19,875 bases of DNA from Euryarchaeota archaeon UBA128 (lineage in GTDB: Archaea; Thermoplasmatota; Poseidoniia; Poseidoniales; Poseidoniaceae). The translations under genes and the position numbers were made by a program. The stretch lies in the NCBI GenBank assembly GCA_002496955.1, contig DALZ01000176.1, positions 6,935-26,809 on the forward strand. Reading direction: 5' to 3'. Shown piece by piece: positions 1 to 7,670 of the stretch (position 1 is its first letter; each line of letters opens with the position of its first letter). The notes below the pieces were generated by a model that was not told the origin of the DNA, ran no database searches, and saw nothing but the letters and a program-made list of their open reading frames with translations.

Positions 1-536
1 GCAATAGCTTGCAAACCTGCGACTCCGCTACCCATAACGACCACCTTTGCTGGTCTGACCGTCCCGGCTGAGGTGGTCATCATCGGAATTCCTTTCGGCA
101 CATTTGCTGCTCCCAAGAGGACGGCTTTGTAGCCCGCTAAGTTGTCTTGGCTAGAGTTTACGTCCATAGACTGAGCTCTCGAGAGTCTCCTAGGTATCAT
201 GTCCATTGACATTAAGGTGACATTAGAACTAATACATTGCTTCACAAAATCAGGGTTCCTAAAAGGGTCAGCAACACATACTAAGTTTGTCTCAGAGGCT
301 ATTCCCTTAACGCCGGGAAAATTGATACAAATCACATTTTCACAGTTCAAAACCTCTTCCCGTGTTACTATTCTCGCACCGGCTGTTTCATACTCATCGT
401 CAGAGTAGTTTGCCGATATACCTGCACCTTGTTCGACTAACACTTCAAAACCTGCTTTTAGAAGTTTTTTCATGCTCGAAGGTACTATAGCAACTCTTGT
501 TTCATTATCCGGTTCTTTGGGCACACCTAGTCTCAT
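1..536 (-). CDS. pntA: NAD(P) transhydrogenase subunit alpha, N-terminal part (partial)
   Basis: The gene begins at an ATG at 534-536 and runs off the left edge, giving about 178 residues. It opens MRLGVPKEPDNETRVAIVP, the start of the alanine dehydrogenase/PNT N-terminal domain. Further in it has RRLSRAQSMD followed by SSQ, NLAGYKAVLL and the Rossmann start GSGVAGLQAIA. The RAQSMD-SSQ segment is typical of the transhydrogenase alpha subunit rather than alanine dehydrogenase. The known family reaction is proton-coupled hydride transfer between NADH and NADP+ by a membrane complex, with this soluble subunit binding NAD(H). No frameshift or stop is seen in the visible part. The remaining subunits would lie outside the window to the left. 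It is divergent from malate dehydrogenase, which could share a role in NAD(P)H balance; this is inference. Confidence 0.88.
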   Translation of the reverse strand, partial: MRLGVPKEPDNETRVAIVPSSMKKLLKAGFEVLVEQGAGISANYSDDEYETAGARIVTREEVLNCENVICINFPGVKGIASETNLVCVADPFRNPDFVKQCISSNVTLMSMDMIPRRLSRAQSMDVNSSQDNLAGYKAVLLGAANVPKGIPMMTTSAGTVRPAKVVVMGSGVAGLQAI

Positions 537-643
537 TTTAACCACATACCCGACTAAATCAAACGGGCTCAAATCTGCCCAGTCCTAGGCGGTTTTTAGA
601 TAAGACGCTTCCATTCTCTATCAGGGTGAATCCGGATTTAACC

Positions 644-688
644 ATTTAACTTATTTTTCGCCTTTTGCTAGCGTTGATTAGAGGAGAG
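644..688 (+). promoter_or_regulatory. Putative promoter and Shine-Dalgarno of malate dehydrogenase
   Basis: An AT-rich TATA-like stretch at about 644-658 lies about 43 bases before the mdh start. It would allow a leader of roughly 18 bases. GAGGAGAG at 681-688 is a strong Shine-Dalgarno five bases before the ATG at 694. The 157-base gap also holds the pntA promoter on the other strand. I cannot place that one confidently. Confidence 0.4.
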
Positions 689-693
689 TTGGC

Positions 694-1632
694 ATGACAA
701 GAACAAGGAAGAAAATTGCTGTAATAGGAGCCGGAAATGTGGGAGCAACATGTGCTTTTGTTTTGGCACAAAAAAAATTGGGGGATATCGTTTTACTAGA
801 CATCTACGAAGGCTTTGCGAAAGGCAAAGCACTAGATATGTCACAGAATGGACAAGTGTTAAACTATGATGGTAATCTTACTGGAACCTCTAATTACGAG
901 GACATCGCAGATTCTGATGTTGTTGTTGTTACCTCTGGATTTCCTCGGCAACCGGGGATGACCCGTGAGGATCTTATTGCAAAGAATGCCAGTATTGTGA
1001 AACAAGTTGGCGAGGGCATCAAAAGACATGCTCCCGATTCGATAATCATAATGGTAACCAATCCTCTTGACTTGATGACATATCACATGCAGAAAATTAC
1101 TGGATTTCCGGCTCACAGGGTGTGCGGTCAAGCAGGTGTGCTCGACAGCGCCAGAATGACTCACTTTGTTGCTAAGGCTGTAGGTTGTTCAGAAGAGGAT
1201 GTTCAGGCGATGGTCCTTGGCGGTCACGGTGATACAATGGTTCCGTTACCAAGATTCACCACTGCGGGTGGAATTGCCATTACCAATCTATTAACTGATG
1301 ATGAAATTGATGCAATATGTCAGCGAACGGCATCAGGTGGTGGTGAGATAGTGAAACTTCTTGAGCGCGGATCTGCATTTTATGCACCTGGCTCCGCTGC
1401 AGCAATAATGGCAGAAGCGGTCTTGCACGACAGGAAACGATTAATTCCTGCGTCTGCGTATTTGACAGGTCAGTACGGACTGCAAGATGTCTACATTGGT
1501 GTCCCGGTAATTTTGGGAGCCAATGGAATTGAGCGGATAATAGAGTTGGAATTAAGCGATGGAGAGCTATCAAGTCTGCAAACATCAGGTAACTTCTACA
1601 AATCCCAATTAACGGATATTTTAGGCTACTGA
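694..1632 (+). CDS. mdh: Malate dehydrogenase (LDH-like type)
   Basis: A 312-residue NAD-dependent malate dehydrogenase, interconverting malate and oxaloacetate in the cytoplasm. The Rossmann motif GAGNVG is at residues 12-17. Asp36 at the end of the second strand favours NAD over NADP. The active-site loop GFPRQPGMTR (82-91) carries Arg85, which selects malate over lactate, and Arg91. Asn123, Asp151 and Arg154 (VLDSAR) and the catalytic His178 (GGHGD) are all present. The length is normal for the LDH-like MDH family. The ATG start is fixed by GAGGAGAG five bases upstream. The gene stands alone on this strand and converges with the ygfZ-like gene, whose stop codon overlaps it by seven bases. 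Confidence 0.95.
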   Translation: MTRTRKKIAVIGAGNVGATCAFVLAQKKLGDIVLLDIYEGFAKGKALDMSQNGQVLNYDGNLTGTSNYEDIADSDVVVVTSGFPRQPGMTREDLIAKNASIVKQVGEGIKRHAPDSIIIMVTNPLDLMTYHMQKITGFPAHRVCGQAGVLDSARMTHFVAKAVGCSEEDVQAMVLGGHGDTMVPLPRFTTAGGIAITNLLTDDEIDAICQRTASGGGEIVKLLERGSAFYAPGSAAAIMAEAVLHDRKRLIPASAYLTGQYGLQDVYIGVPVILGANGIERIIELELSDGELSSLQTSGNFYKSQLTDILGY

Positions 1633-2327
1633 TTCCTGCTGAGGAAAAGCGACATTTCGCTTCCATTCGATGATATTTTTTGATCCTTTATCATTGAGTT
1701 TGGGATTTTTTTGAGGTAAAGGATTGCCTTACCACGCGTCCTCATCCTCGTTAAGATCTCCTGACCTGTGTAACATCCTTTATTTTCATGAACTTGATTA
1801 TTTAGACCGCATTGGTATGGATTTACTTTACCGGAGATTTCGTAACCATACCAAGGAATCATATTTGCGATACGCCAGTCAGTAAAGGCTGTAAGATTGT
1901 TTGTGATTGTCTTCCTTTCTATGGTTGTTGAATATATCTCAAGGATGTAGTTGTCGTTGATTGTCACGCTAGTTGTCTTATCGTTAGTTATCACTTGCTG
2001 TTCTGGTATATCTACATCATAAATGAGATCGATGTGGTTTAATTGCGTCACGTCGCTGATTGAGACGTCTTGACCAAGAATCTTATTATTAATATAATCG
2101 ATAAACCTCACCTTGTCGTCAGTGATGGCGACAGCAATCAGCATATTATTGAGGTAAAAAACATGCAGTTGTGCAAGGATTTTCGCTTTGTTGTTTAACA
2201 CTAGCGTGTTGATAACCACATTATTTTCAAAGTCCATTTTATTACTTGACAAACCATCAATAAATTTTATCGAATCTGCTCCATTGAAAACTAATACGCT
2301 AAAAATATCAAATGCCATTCTTGGCAT
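1626..2327 (-). CDS. ygfZ: YgfZ/IBA57-like folate-binding Fe-S cluster assembly protein
   Basis: A GcvT-fold protein of about 233 residues. Its key motif KGCYTGQE (Lys184-Glu191 counting from the upstream TTG) matches the YgfZ/IBA57 signature with its conserved cysteine (Cys186). The preceding QCGLNNQV and following RTRGK also fit. The known family role is tetrahydrofolate-dependent help in maturing certain Fe-S enzymes. The family is weakly conserved outside the motif, so the exact role is inferred. The immediately upstream gene encodes an A-type Fe-S carrier, a functional partner of IBA57 in mitochondria and of YgfZ in bacteria, which strengthens the call. I start at the ATG at 2325-2327, with GGTGAT just upstream; a TTG directly before it is the alternative. 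The gap to the carrier gene is 8 bases. It is shorter than bacterial YgfZ (about 320 residues). Confidence 0.82.
   Translation of the reverse strand: MPRMAFDIFSVLVFNGADSIKFIDGLSSNKMDFENNVVINTLVLNNKAKILAQLHVFYLNNMLIAVAITDDKVRFIDYINNKILGQDVSISDVTQLNHIDLIYDVDIPEQQVITNDKTTSVTINDNYILEIYSTTIERKTITNNLTAFTDWRIANMIPWYGYEISGKVNPYQCGLNNQVHENKGCYTGQEILTRMRTRGKAILYLKKIPNSMIKDQKISSNGSEMSLFLSRNQ
1676..1712 (+). terminator. Possible T-run terminator for mdh inside convergent ygfZ
   Basis: Two T runs occur on the plus strand just past the mdh stop: T6 at 1676-1681 and T7 at 1706-1712. They lie within the antisense 3' end of the ygfZ-like gene. Archaeal RNA polymerase stops at T-rich stretches without needing a hairpin, so these could end the mdh transcript. 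This rests on base composition only. Confidence 0.3.
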
Positions 2328-2335
2328 CAAATCAC

Positions 2336-2716
2336 CTAGGAAAATGACTCACCGCAACCACAAGACGATTGAGCATTTGGATTGTTTATCTTAAACCCTC
2401 CACCCATTAATCGGTCTTCATAATCTATCTCTATTCCATTTAGTAAATGACTAGATGAATTGGGTACCAGAATTCTGAAGCCGGATATAGCTAATTCTTG
2501 ACAATCAATGTCTGTATTATCAACAATTTGTAAGTCATACATGTATCCAGAACATCCGCCGGAAAGGACACCAACAAGTAGTGCCATACTCCTGTCTTCG
2601 CCAAACGCTTGTTCCAACATTTTTTGAGCATTATCGGTTATTGTAAGTTCTACATCAACAACCTCTGGTGCCTGAATAACAACCGGGCTAGCACTGTCGC
2701 AAGTTCCGCAATCCAT
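2336..2716 (-). CDS. A-type iron-sulfur carrier (IscA/ErpA/HesB family)
   Basis: A 126-residue HesB-like protein that carries Fe-S clusters, or iron for them, to target enzymes. The three conserved cysteines are present: Cys55 in SGGCSGYMYDL, and Cys119 and Cys121 in SCGCGESF near the C-terminus. MGGGFKINNPNA just before the last pair is the typical family sequence. The fold starts at about residue 23 (VELTITDNAQKML). Before it lies an extension of about 22 residues beginning MDCGTCDSAS, which adds a CxxC pair not found in standard IscA proteins. The start is the ATG at 2714-2716; an upstream TTGGGATT gives only weak ribosome binding. Downstream is the YgfZ-like gene. Upstream, after 51 bases, is the TrmB-V4R regulator gene. 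Confidence 0.9.
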   Translation of the reverse strand: MDCGTCDSASPVVIQAPEVVDVELTITDNAQKMLEQAFGEDRSMALLVGVLSGGCSGYMYDLQIVDNTDIDCQELAISGFRILVPNSSSHLLNGIEIDYEDRLMGGGFKINNPNAQSSCGCGESFS

Positions 2717-2767
2717 GATAATCCCAAGTGGTTCATATGTATGAATATGTGCATCAAAAGTTTAGCA

Positions 2768-4111
2768 TTATTGCAATATTGTGATTTCATAGCAGCACGC
2801 ATTCTCATCATCCGAGCACTGACGTTTGCATGATTCGACTTCCTTGTTATAGCGCTCTTTTACAACACCGGCAATCACGCTTTCATCCATATTACAAAAC
2901 ATCAGTGAAGTCTCTGGTTGACCATCACAGGCATTACCGTCAGAGACCGTAATCATTTTTGGTGGTAAATTGTCGAATTCTATTTCACCCATTCCTAAAT
3001 CTTGCCATTCAGACTTAATGTTGTTCCAAAAAGTTTCTTCGCTACCAATGTGCTGCAGCTTTACGGCTAACTCTTGACCAATTCTGAATCCAACATCTTG
3101 GAACAGTTGATTGGTGTTAATGCCCAACGCTGAAAGTGTATTTGATTGAGGAATCAAATCATTTTCAACCACTTGACCGTTGCGGGTGAGAACGGCATTA
3201 GAATTCTGATTCATGCCCATTTTTATCGATTCCTTGAACCGCTCGTAGAACGAACCATCGCCGAGGGATAACCTCAATGGTTCGGTCATTAAACCATCAA
3301 TTAGTTTGGCCTTTGCAGTTCGGTATGCTGTTGCTGCGTTCCATTGAATGTTTAGTAATTCGCTTTGCGCAGAAAGTAACATATCTGATTCCATTAGTAT
3401 AGCAGTATCTTCCTTACCACGCCCTGTTGGAGATTCCTCTGTTTGGACAAATTGAATACCAACCTCATTGTCGATAAAAACTCCGCAGAGATTGAAGTCG
3501 GGATGATGTCTTATCTCTATTCGTGGGTCCAACTTGTCATAGAATCTAACGGTTTTTTCATCGATGCAAACCACGAGTTTCACTACCACGTCCCTGTCTA
3601 AAGCCTCTTTTACGGAATCCATACAACCGGATCTCAACATGTGCAATATCCCCCATTTTCCGAGTAACAGCCAGATATTTTCTTCGGATTCTGAGACGAT
3701 GGAGTCGATAGTAGCATGTATTGTGTGGCGGTCTTTTAACACCGAAAAAGAATCCTCATGATGCATTGGTTGATTTGCTACAATAGCAAAGTGCCCTGAA
3801 TTGGTCAATGACTCAAGGTTCTCATTCATGCGCCTCAAGTCCATTTCTTTAGTCCTAATAATTTGCTTGAAGACTTCATTGATGGTCATCCCAAAGAATC
3901 TGATTGGCTTGTCGAGGGTAGCCTTAACGAGACCCTTTTCCTGTAGTTTTTTCAGCGAATTGTATGCATCCATCCTAGATAGACCTAGACGTTTACCAAT
4001 TTCACTTGCCTTAGCAGGCGGTTGACATGCCATATCTATAATTAACATAGCATGCTTTTCATCGAGGCCAGCTTCGATTAATTTCTGCACAATGTCGCTG
4101 TTTTCAGTCAT
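2768..4111 (-). CDS. TrmB-family transcriptional regulator with C-terminal V4R domain
   Basis: A 447-residue protein with at least three parts. Residues 1-75 form a TrmB-type winged helix (KASEIGKRLGLSRMDAYNSLKKLQEKGLV). A helical linker at about 78-98 is followed by a TrmB-like central domain at about 110-260. Residues 330-447 resemble a V4R domain: VGFRIGQELAVKL, a DLGMGEIEF segment, then the cysteine-bearing end MFCNMDESVIAGV ... SCKRQCSDDENACCYEI. V4R domains bind small molecules in known proteins. Cys395, Cys406, Cys428, Cys432, Cys439 and Cys440 could form a metal or redox site, which is inference. GAGGTGA lies about five bases before the ATG. The TPR gene stops four bases upstream, so the two are almost surely co-transcribed. 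The ligand and target genes are unknown; control of the adjacent Fe-S genes is only a guess. Confidence 0.8.
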   Translation of the reverse strand: MTENSDIVQKLIEAGLDEKHAMLIIDMACQPPAKASEIGKRLGLSRMDAYNSLKKLQEKGLVKATLDKPIRFFGMTINEVFKQIIRTKEMDLRRMNENLESLTNSGHFAIVANQPMHHEDSFSVLKDRHTIHATIDSIVSESEENIWLLLGKWGILHMLRSGCMDSVKEALDRDVVVKLVVCIDEKTVRFYDKLDPRIEIRHHPDFNLCGVFIDNEVGIQFVQTEESPTGRGKEDTAILMESDMLLSAQSELLNIQWNAATAYRTAKAKLIDGLMTEPLRLSLGDGSFYERFKESIKMGMNQNSNAVLTRNGQVVENDLIPQSNTLSALGINTNQLFQDVGFRIGQELAVKLQHIGSEETFWNNIKSEWQDLGMGEIEFDNLPPKMITVSDGNACDGQPETSLMFCNMDESVIAGVVKERYNKEVESCKRQCSDDENACCYEITILQ

Positions 4112-4115
4112 TGAT

Positions 4116-6275
4116 TCACCTCTTCTTTTTGTTCTGCTCTTTAATTAAAATATTACATCGTCTGATTTGGTCTTTTGTACGTTTGACTTCATCCTTTGAT
4201 AGACCACGAGGTATGGCTTGTTCAAAACACTTCACGGCATCTTGGTATCGTTCCATCTCTGCATATGCGGTTCCCATATTGTATAAGGTCTTACCACGTA
4301 CTTCTTCTGGTTTAATGAGCATCGCTTGATGGTAAGATTCAACGCAGGCAGGATAATTTTCAAGGTAGTAGAACGCATTACCTCTGCCGTTTAGGATTCT
4401 TATTACCATTTCATCGTCATCGGAAAATGATGGTAGTGCCCGATCAAAACACGACAACGCTTCAGCGTACTTTCCAGCTTCGATCAACGCTACTCCTTGG
4501 TTATACCATGAGATGTCCTGATTCGCAATCGAAGTTGATGCTGGATTGCGAAACTCTTCCTGAACAAGTGAATTTGTCTGGACATCTAATGCCGCTTTGG
4601 CAAGGTCAACTTGGGGATTTTCAACCGGTTCTGGTGTTGTTTCTGGTTGCGGCGGTCGTGCTAGTAACTCATTGGCGGTCATCGCCTCTTCTAAATTCGT
4701 AGCCAATCCTTCACTTTCGCTATCATCAGTAATTCTCTGTGACCCAGCAAGCACTACTTCGTTATTGGATTGTGGATTGCTGACAGTTATTTCAGGTGGC
4801 CTATTTTTTCGTTCTAATTCTGCCTCAATTTCATTGGCTTTAATGCTACATTTTTGAGCAGTTGATGTATCTCCTGCAGCAATTAAGGCCTTAGCTAGCC
4901 CCCTCCAGGTATTGGGATTATTGCGGTCGGTTTGAATCAAACCTTTCCATATTTTCACAGACTCCATGTGCTCATTGGCCATAGTGTATCCTCTTGCGTG
5001 CAGTTCTGTTTCGCCAGGACCAAGTAAGTCAAGTGCGGTTTTGGCCATTTCAGGTCCTTCTGGTAATGTTGGAGGGACTCCGGCACTTAATTCTAAGACT
5101 CTAGATTCTCCTTCTGCTAATTCGATTAATGTAGCAGCTAATTCAAATTTTATGGGGTTGTCTGGATTTGCTGCGACTATTATCGTTGCTGCCGACAAAT
5201 ATGCTTCTGGATCTTGTAATTCCATCGCTAATGGCGCCCATTTTTGTGCAGCCTTGACGTAGCCCGGATCCTCTCTGAGGGCGTTTGCGTAGCACATTGA
5301 TGCTTCACGCAATAGCCCTTGCTTTTGTTGTAATGAACCAAGATTATACCATCCTTTTGGATTGGATGGGTCTAATTTTTGTGCGTGTTCTATGGCTGAA
5401 ATTGCATGTTCTTCCAAGTCTAATCTAGCCATGGCACCTCCTGCGATCAGCCAAGAAGGAGCATGCTTTGCAGCTTCTAATTTCAGATGTGGCTTGAGCA
5501 TGGATAGCGCTCCTTTAGCATCGCCGCTTTGAATTAGGACTTTTGCTTCCTCAGCTAAAGCATCCAAATCTAATTGCTCTTCAATTTCGGGCTCTATAGG
5601 AATAACTGGGACATCTGGAATTGCTTCAACTACTGGTTGAGAAACTTCAATGCGGTCCTGAATATCTTCAGTTGCCATAACAACCTGTGCTGCGGTCCTT
5701 AATTCGCCAATGTCTAATTGTTGATTGTCATCGGTGTCATGATGGACTGCTTCATCAAGAAGAGCATCGACATCTGTCAGGCCGGTTTCTTCAACGACCT
5801 TATCAATATCACGCTGGTCATAAATCTCTATTTGGTCGACTTTTTCCATTGATTCTATGTCTTTGGTGCTACCACTACCTTGACAGCGCTTCTTGACTTC
5901 TAAGATTGATGGGTGCCCTGGGTAGAATTCCAACGCTTTAACCGCCATATCATAAGCACCAACATCGTCACCTATCCTTTCCAGTAGGATACAGAGATTA
6001 GCGGTTGCAGGAGCATGATTTGGGTTGACATCCAAACAAATTTGGAATGCTTGCCTTGCACCGCGAGCATCTTGCTGAGCTTCGAGAAGCACGCCACGAT
6101 TAAACCAGGCCATATCAGAGGACGGGTCAAGTGAAATTGCTTTGTTAAATGCTGCTAGTGCTGATTTTGAATCACCGGAACGTGAAGCCTCTTCACCACT
6201 GGTGAGGAGCGATTCCACTTGGTTCACAACACTATCTGTGTCGCTTGCCCCAGTATTATTGACACGCTGCTCCAT
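4116..6275 (-). CDS. Large tetratricopeptide-repeat (TPR) protein
   Basis: A protein of about 719 residues built from several TPR blocks. The N-terminal block is at about 25-130, with ALAAFNKAISLDPSSDMAWF as a clear repeat. A second block lies at about 240-360 and a shorter one at about 430-485. The C-terminal block at about 585-715 includes WYNQGVALIEAGKYAEALSC and GKTLYNMGTAYAEMERYQDA. The blocks are separated by acidic, low-complexity linkers at about 130-235 and 490-580, and the protein ends in a basic KKKR tail. There is no signal peptide or membrane segment, so it is probably a cytoplasmic scaffold. I start at the ATG at 6273-6275, preceded by GGTTGAGG; a TTG nine bases further upstream is in frame. 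The TrmB-V4R regulator follows after four bases. Its partners cannot be read from the sequence. Confidence 0.85.
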   Translation of the reverse strand: MEQRVNNTGASDTDSVVNQVESLLTSGEEASRSGDSKSALAAFNKAISLDPSSDMAWFNRGVLLEAQQDARGARQAFQICLDVNPNHAPATANLCILLERIGDDVGAYDMAVKALEFYPGHPSILEVKKRCQGSGSTKDIESMEKVDQIEIYDQRDIDKVVEETGLTDVDALLDEAVHHDTDDNQQLDIGELRTAAQVVMATEDIQDRIEVSQPVVEAIPDVPVIPIEPEIEEQLDLDALAEEAKVLIQSGDAKGALSMLKPHLKLEAAKHAPSWLIAGGAMARLDLEEHAISAIEHAQKLDPSNPKGWYNLGSLQQKQGLLREASMCYANALREDPGYVKAAQKWAPLAMELQDPEAYLSAATIIVAANPDNPIKFELAATLIELAEGESRVLELSAGVPPTLPEGPEMAKTALDLLGPGETELHARGYTMANEHMESVKIWKGLIQTDRNNPNTWRGLAKALIAAGDTSTAQKCSIKANEIEAELERKNRPPEITVSNPQSNNEVVLAGSQRITDDSESEGLATNLEEAMTANELLARPPQPETTPEPVENPQVDLAKAALDVQTNSLVQEEFRNPASTSIANQDISWYNQGVALIEAGKYAEALSCFDRALPSFSDDDEMVIRILNGRGNAFYYLENYPACVESYHQAMLIKPEEVRGKTLYNMGTAYAEMERYQDAVKCFEQAIPRGLSKDEVKRTKDQIRRCNILIKEQNKKKR

Positions 6276-6315
6276 AACCCTCAACCCTTTGGCGTTAAAA
6301 CCAAATCATAAGGCT

Positions 6316-6341
6316 TACTTATTTATGTATGTTAATACACT
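6316..6341. promoter_or_regulatory. AT-rich divergent promoter region (TPR operon / flavoprotein)
   Basis: The gap of about 100 bases between the divergent TPR and flavoprotein starts contains TATA-like sequence on both strands: CTTATTTATGTATG at about 6317-6330 and TTAATACA just after. On the minus strand the element lies about 47 bases before the TPR ATG, leaving a leader that contains GGTTGAGG. On the plus strand it lies 40-52 bases before the flavoprotein ATG. The exact box in each direction cannot be decided by eye. Confidence 0.35.
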
Positions 6342-6374
6342 TACATTCAATAACCTCAAACTGCTGGATAACTC

Positions 6375-6923
6375 ATGGCTAAATATCCGTATAAAGTATT
6401 GGGGTTGAGTGGTGAGTTTCGTCCAACATCTAAGTGTGGTATGCTAGTCAATCACGCGCTTGATATAGCCAAAAAACACGGTGCTGAAGTATATTTCTGG
6501 GACTTAGATGTGAAGCCCCTTCCATTGGTCGGTGAGGAGGGTTGCTGGGAAAACAGTAATGTCAAGGAGTTCCAAAAATTAGCTACCGACTGTGACGCAT
6601 TTTTAGTTTCATCTCCTGAGTATCATGGAACAATGTCAGGGGCAATGAAAAATACTTTTGATTGGTTGTATAATAAGCACGTCAAAGGAAAAGTATTCGG
6701 CTTGATGTCAACTCTTGGCGGTGTTCAAAACGCTAACACATTAAACCACATGCGTATCATGTTGCGTTGGTTACATGCATGGCCAGTCCCCGAGCAATTG
6801 GCCATCGGTAAGGTAAAAACCGCTTTCGATGATGACGGAAATCTAATTGATGATGAGATTGTTGAACGCCTTGAAAAGCTGGTCCTATCTGTATTAGAGA
6901 ACACTAGTAAGTTATCCGATTAG
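6375..6923 (+). CDS. NAD(P)H-dependent FMN reductase-like flavoprotein
   Basis: A 182-residue flavodoxin-fold protein of the NADPH-dependent FMN reductase family (SsuE/ArsH/ChrR/azoreductase relatives). The N-terminal strand and phosphate-binding loop LGLSGEFRPTSKCGMLVNHA and the later SSPEYHGTMSGAMKNTFDWL are the family signatures for FMN binding. STLGGVQNANTLNHMR is the second flavin contact region. The known role is two-electron reduction of flavin, quinone or other small acceptors using NAD(P)H. The substrate here cannot be deduced. The length matches the family. The ATG start is chosen because the family begins a few residues before the first strand; the ribosome-binding site is weak. 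The FGE-fold gene follows within ten bases, so the pair are probably co-transcribed. Confidence 0.85.
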   Translation: MAKYPYKVLGLSGEFRPTSKCGMLVNHALDIAKKHGAEVYFWDLDVKPLPLVGEEGCWENSNVKEFQKLATDCDAFLVSSPEYHGTMSGAMKNTFDWLYNKHVKGKVFGLMSTLGGVQNANTLNHMRIMLRWLHAWPVPEQLAIGKVKTAFDDDGNLIDDEIVERLEKLVLSVLENTSKLSD

Positions 6924-6932
6924 GTGTTAGAA

Positions 6933-7664
6933 GTGTCTCGACCCCGATTCGAAGACGATTTTGGCGGCACATACATTCTGATTGAGCCCGGTACATTCAC
7001 AATGGGTGATACTGTCGGAGACGGACTGAGTAGGGAGTATCCACCGCATGAGGTTATTATCGAATCGCCTTTTTTCATAGGACAAAGGCCAGTCACACAA
7101 ATGCATTGGGAATCAATTATGGGGCATAATCCGTCCAAATTTCAACAAGGCTGGAGTTCAGGCTTACGACCAGTTGATTCAGTAACATATCACGACTGTA
7201 TAGATTTTATCAACCTGCTAAATGAGACGTATAACGATAAGCAAAGATTGTCACTTGATGGAATTTGGCGCTTGCCTACCGAATCTGAATGGGAGTATTG
7301 TGCCAGATCGGGAACAGATTCGAAGTGGAGTTTTGGTGATTTTGATGGTGATTTAGATGATTATGGCTGGCATGCAGGTAATTCTGGGGCTTCAACCCGT
7401 GAGGTCGGACTGAAAAAGAGTAATAATTGGGAATTGTATGATATGTATGGATTGGTTTTCGAGTGGTGTCAAGATAATTATCGCAACGATTACAAGATAC
7501 CCTCAAAGCAAACTCCGTATTTAGACGGGTCCGACATATACTGCGTCAGAGGCGGTAGTTGGTTTACCGAGAGTGATTCAACTAGAAGTTCTGCAAGAGG
7601 CCAGTCTAAGATTGCAAAGCGTAGCGATGGGACTGGCATTAGACTGGTTTGGGAGCCGTTGTAG
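6933..7664 (+). CDS. Formylglycine-generating-enzyme-fold (FGE-sulfatase) domain protein without catalytic cysteines
   Basis: A protein of about 243 residues covering one complete FGE-sulfatase (SUMF1-type) domain. Visible family motifs are GTFTMGD, PFFIGQRPVTQMHWESIMG, HNPSKF, RLPTESEWEYCARSG, the NWELYDMYGLVFEWCQDNY block, VRGGSW and the C-terminal GIRLVW. True sulfatase-activating enzymes have two catalytic cysteines shortly after GGS. Here that stretch is GGSWFTESDSTRSS with none, so formylglycine formation is unlikely. The fold is widely reused, for example in EgtB-type and PvdO-type proteins, and the role here is unknown. There is no signal peptide. A GTG at 6924 directly abuts the flavoprotein stop; I prefer the in-frame GTG at 6933 because GGTG sits six bases upstream. 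It converges with the PqqD-like gene. Confidence 0.82.
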   Translation: MSRPRFEDDFGGTYILIEPGTFTMGDTVGDGLSREYPPHEVIIESPFFIGQRPVTQMHWESIMGHNPSKFQQGWSSGLRPVDSVTYHDCIDFINLLNETYNDKQRLSLDGIWRLPTESEWEYCARSGTDSKWSFGDFDGDLDDYGWHAGNSGASTREVGLKKSNNWELYDMYGLVFEWCQDNYRNDYKIPSKQTPYLDGSDIYCVRGGSWFTESDSTRSSARGQSKIAKRSDGTGIRLVWEPL

Positions 7665-7670
7665 AAATTA

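Noticed and set aside
199..408. Plus-strand frame of 69 residues near the left edge
   Set aside because: It lies entirely opposite the well-supported pntA coding sequence and has no recognisable domain.
1..536. Alanine dehydrogenase instead of transhydrogenase alpha
   Set aside because: The RRLSRAQSMD-SSQ segment and the NLAGYKAVLL stretch match PntA better; the two families share the fold.
6933..7664. Active sulfatase-modifying enzyme
   Set aside because: The catalytic cysteines after GGS are missing and no sulfatase gene is nearby.
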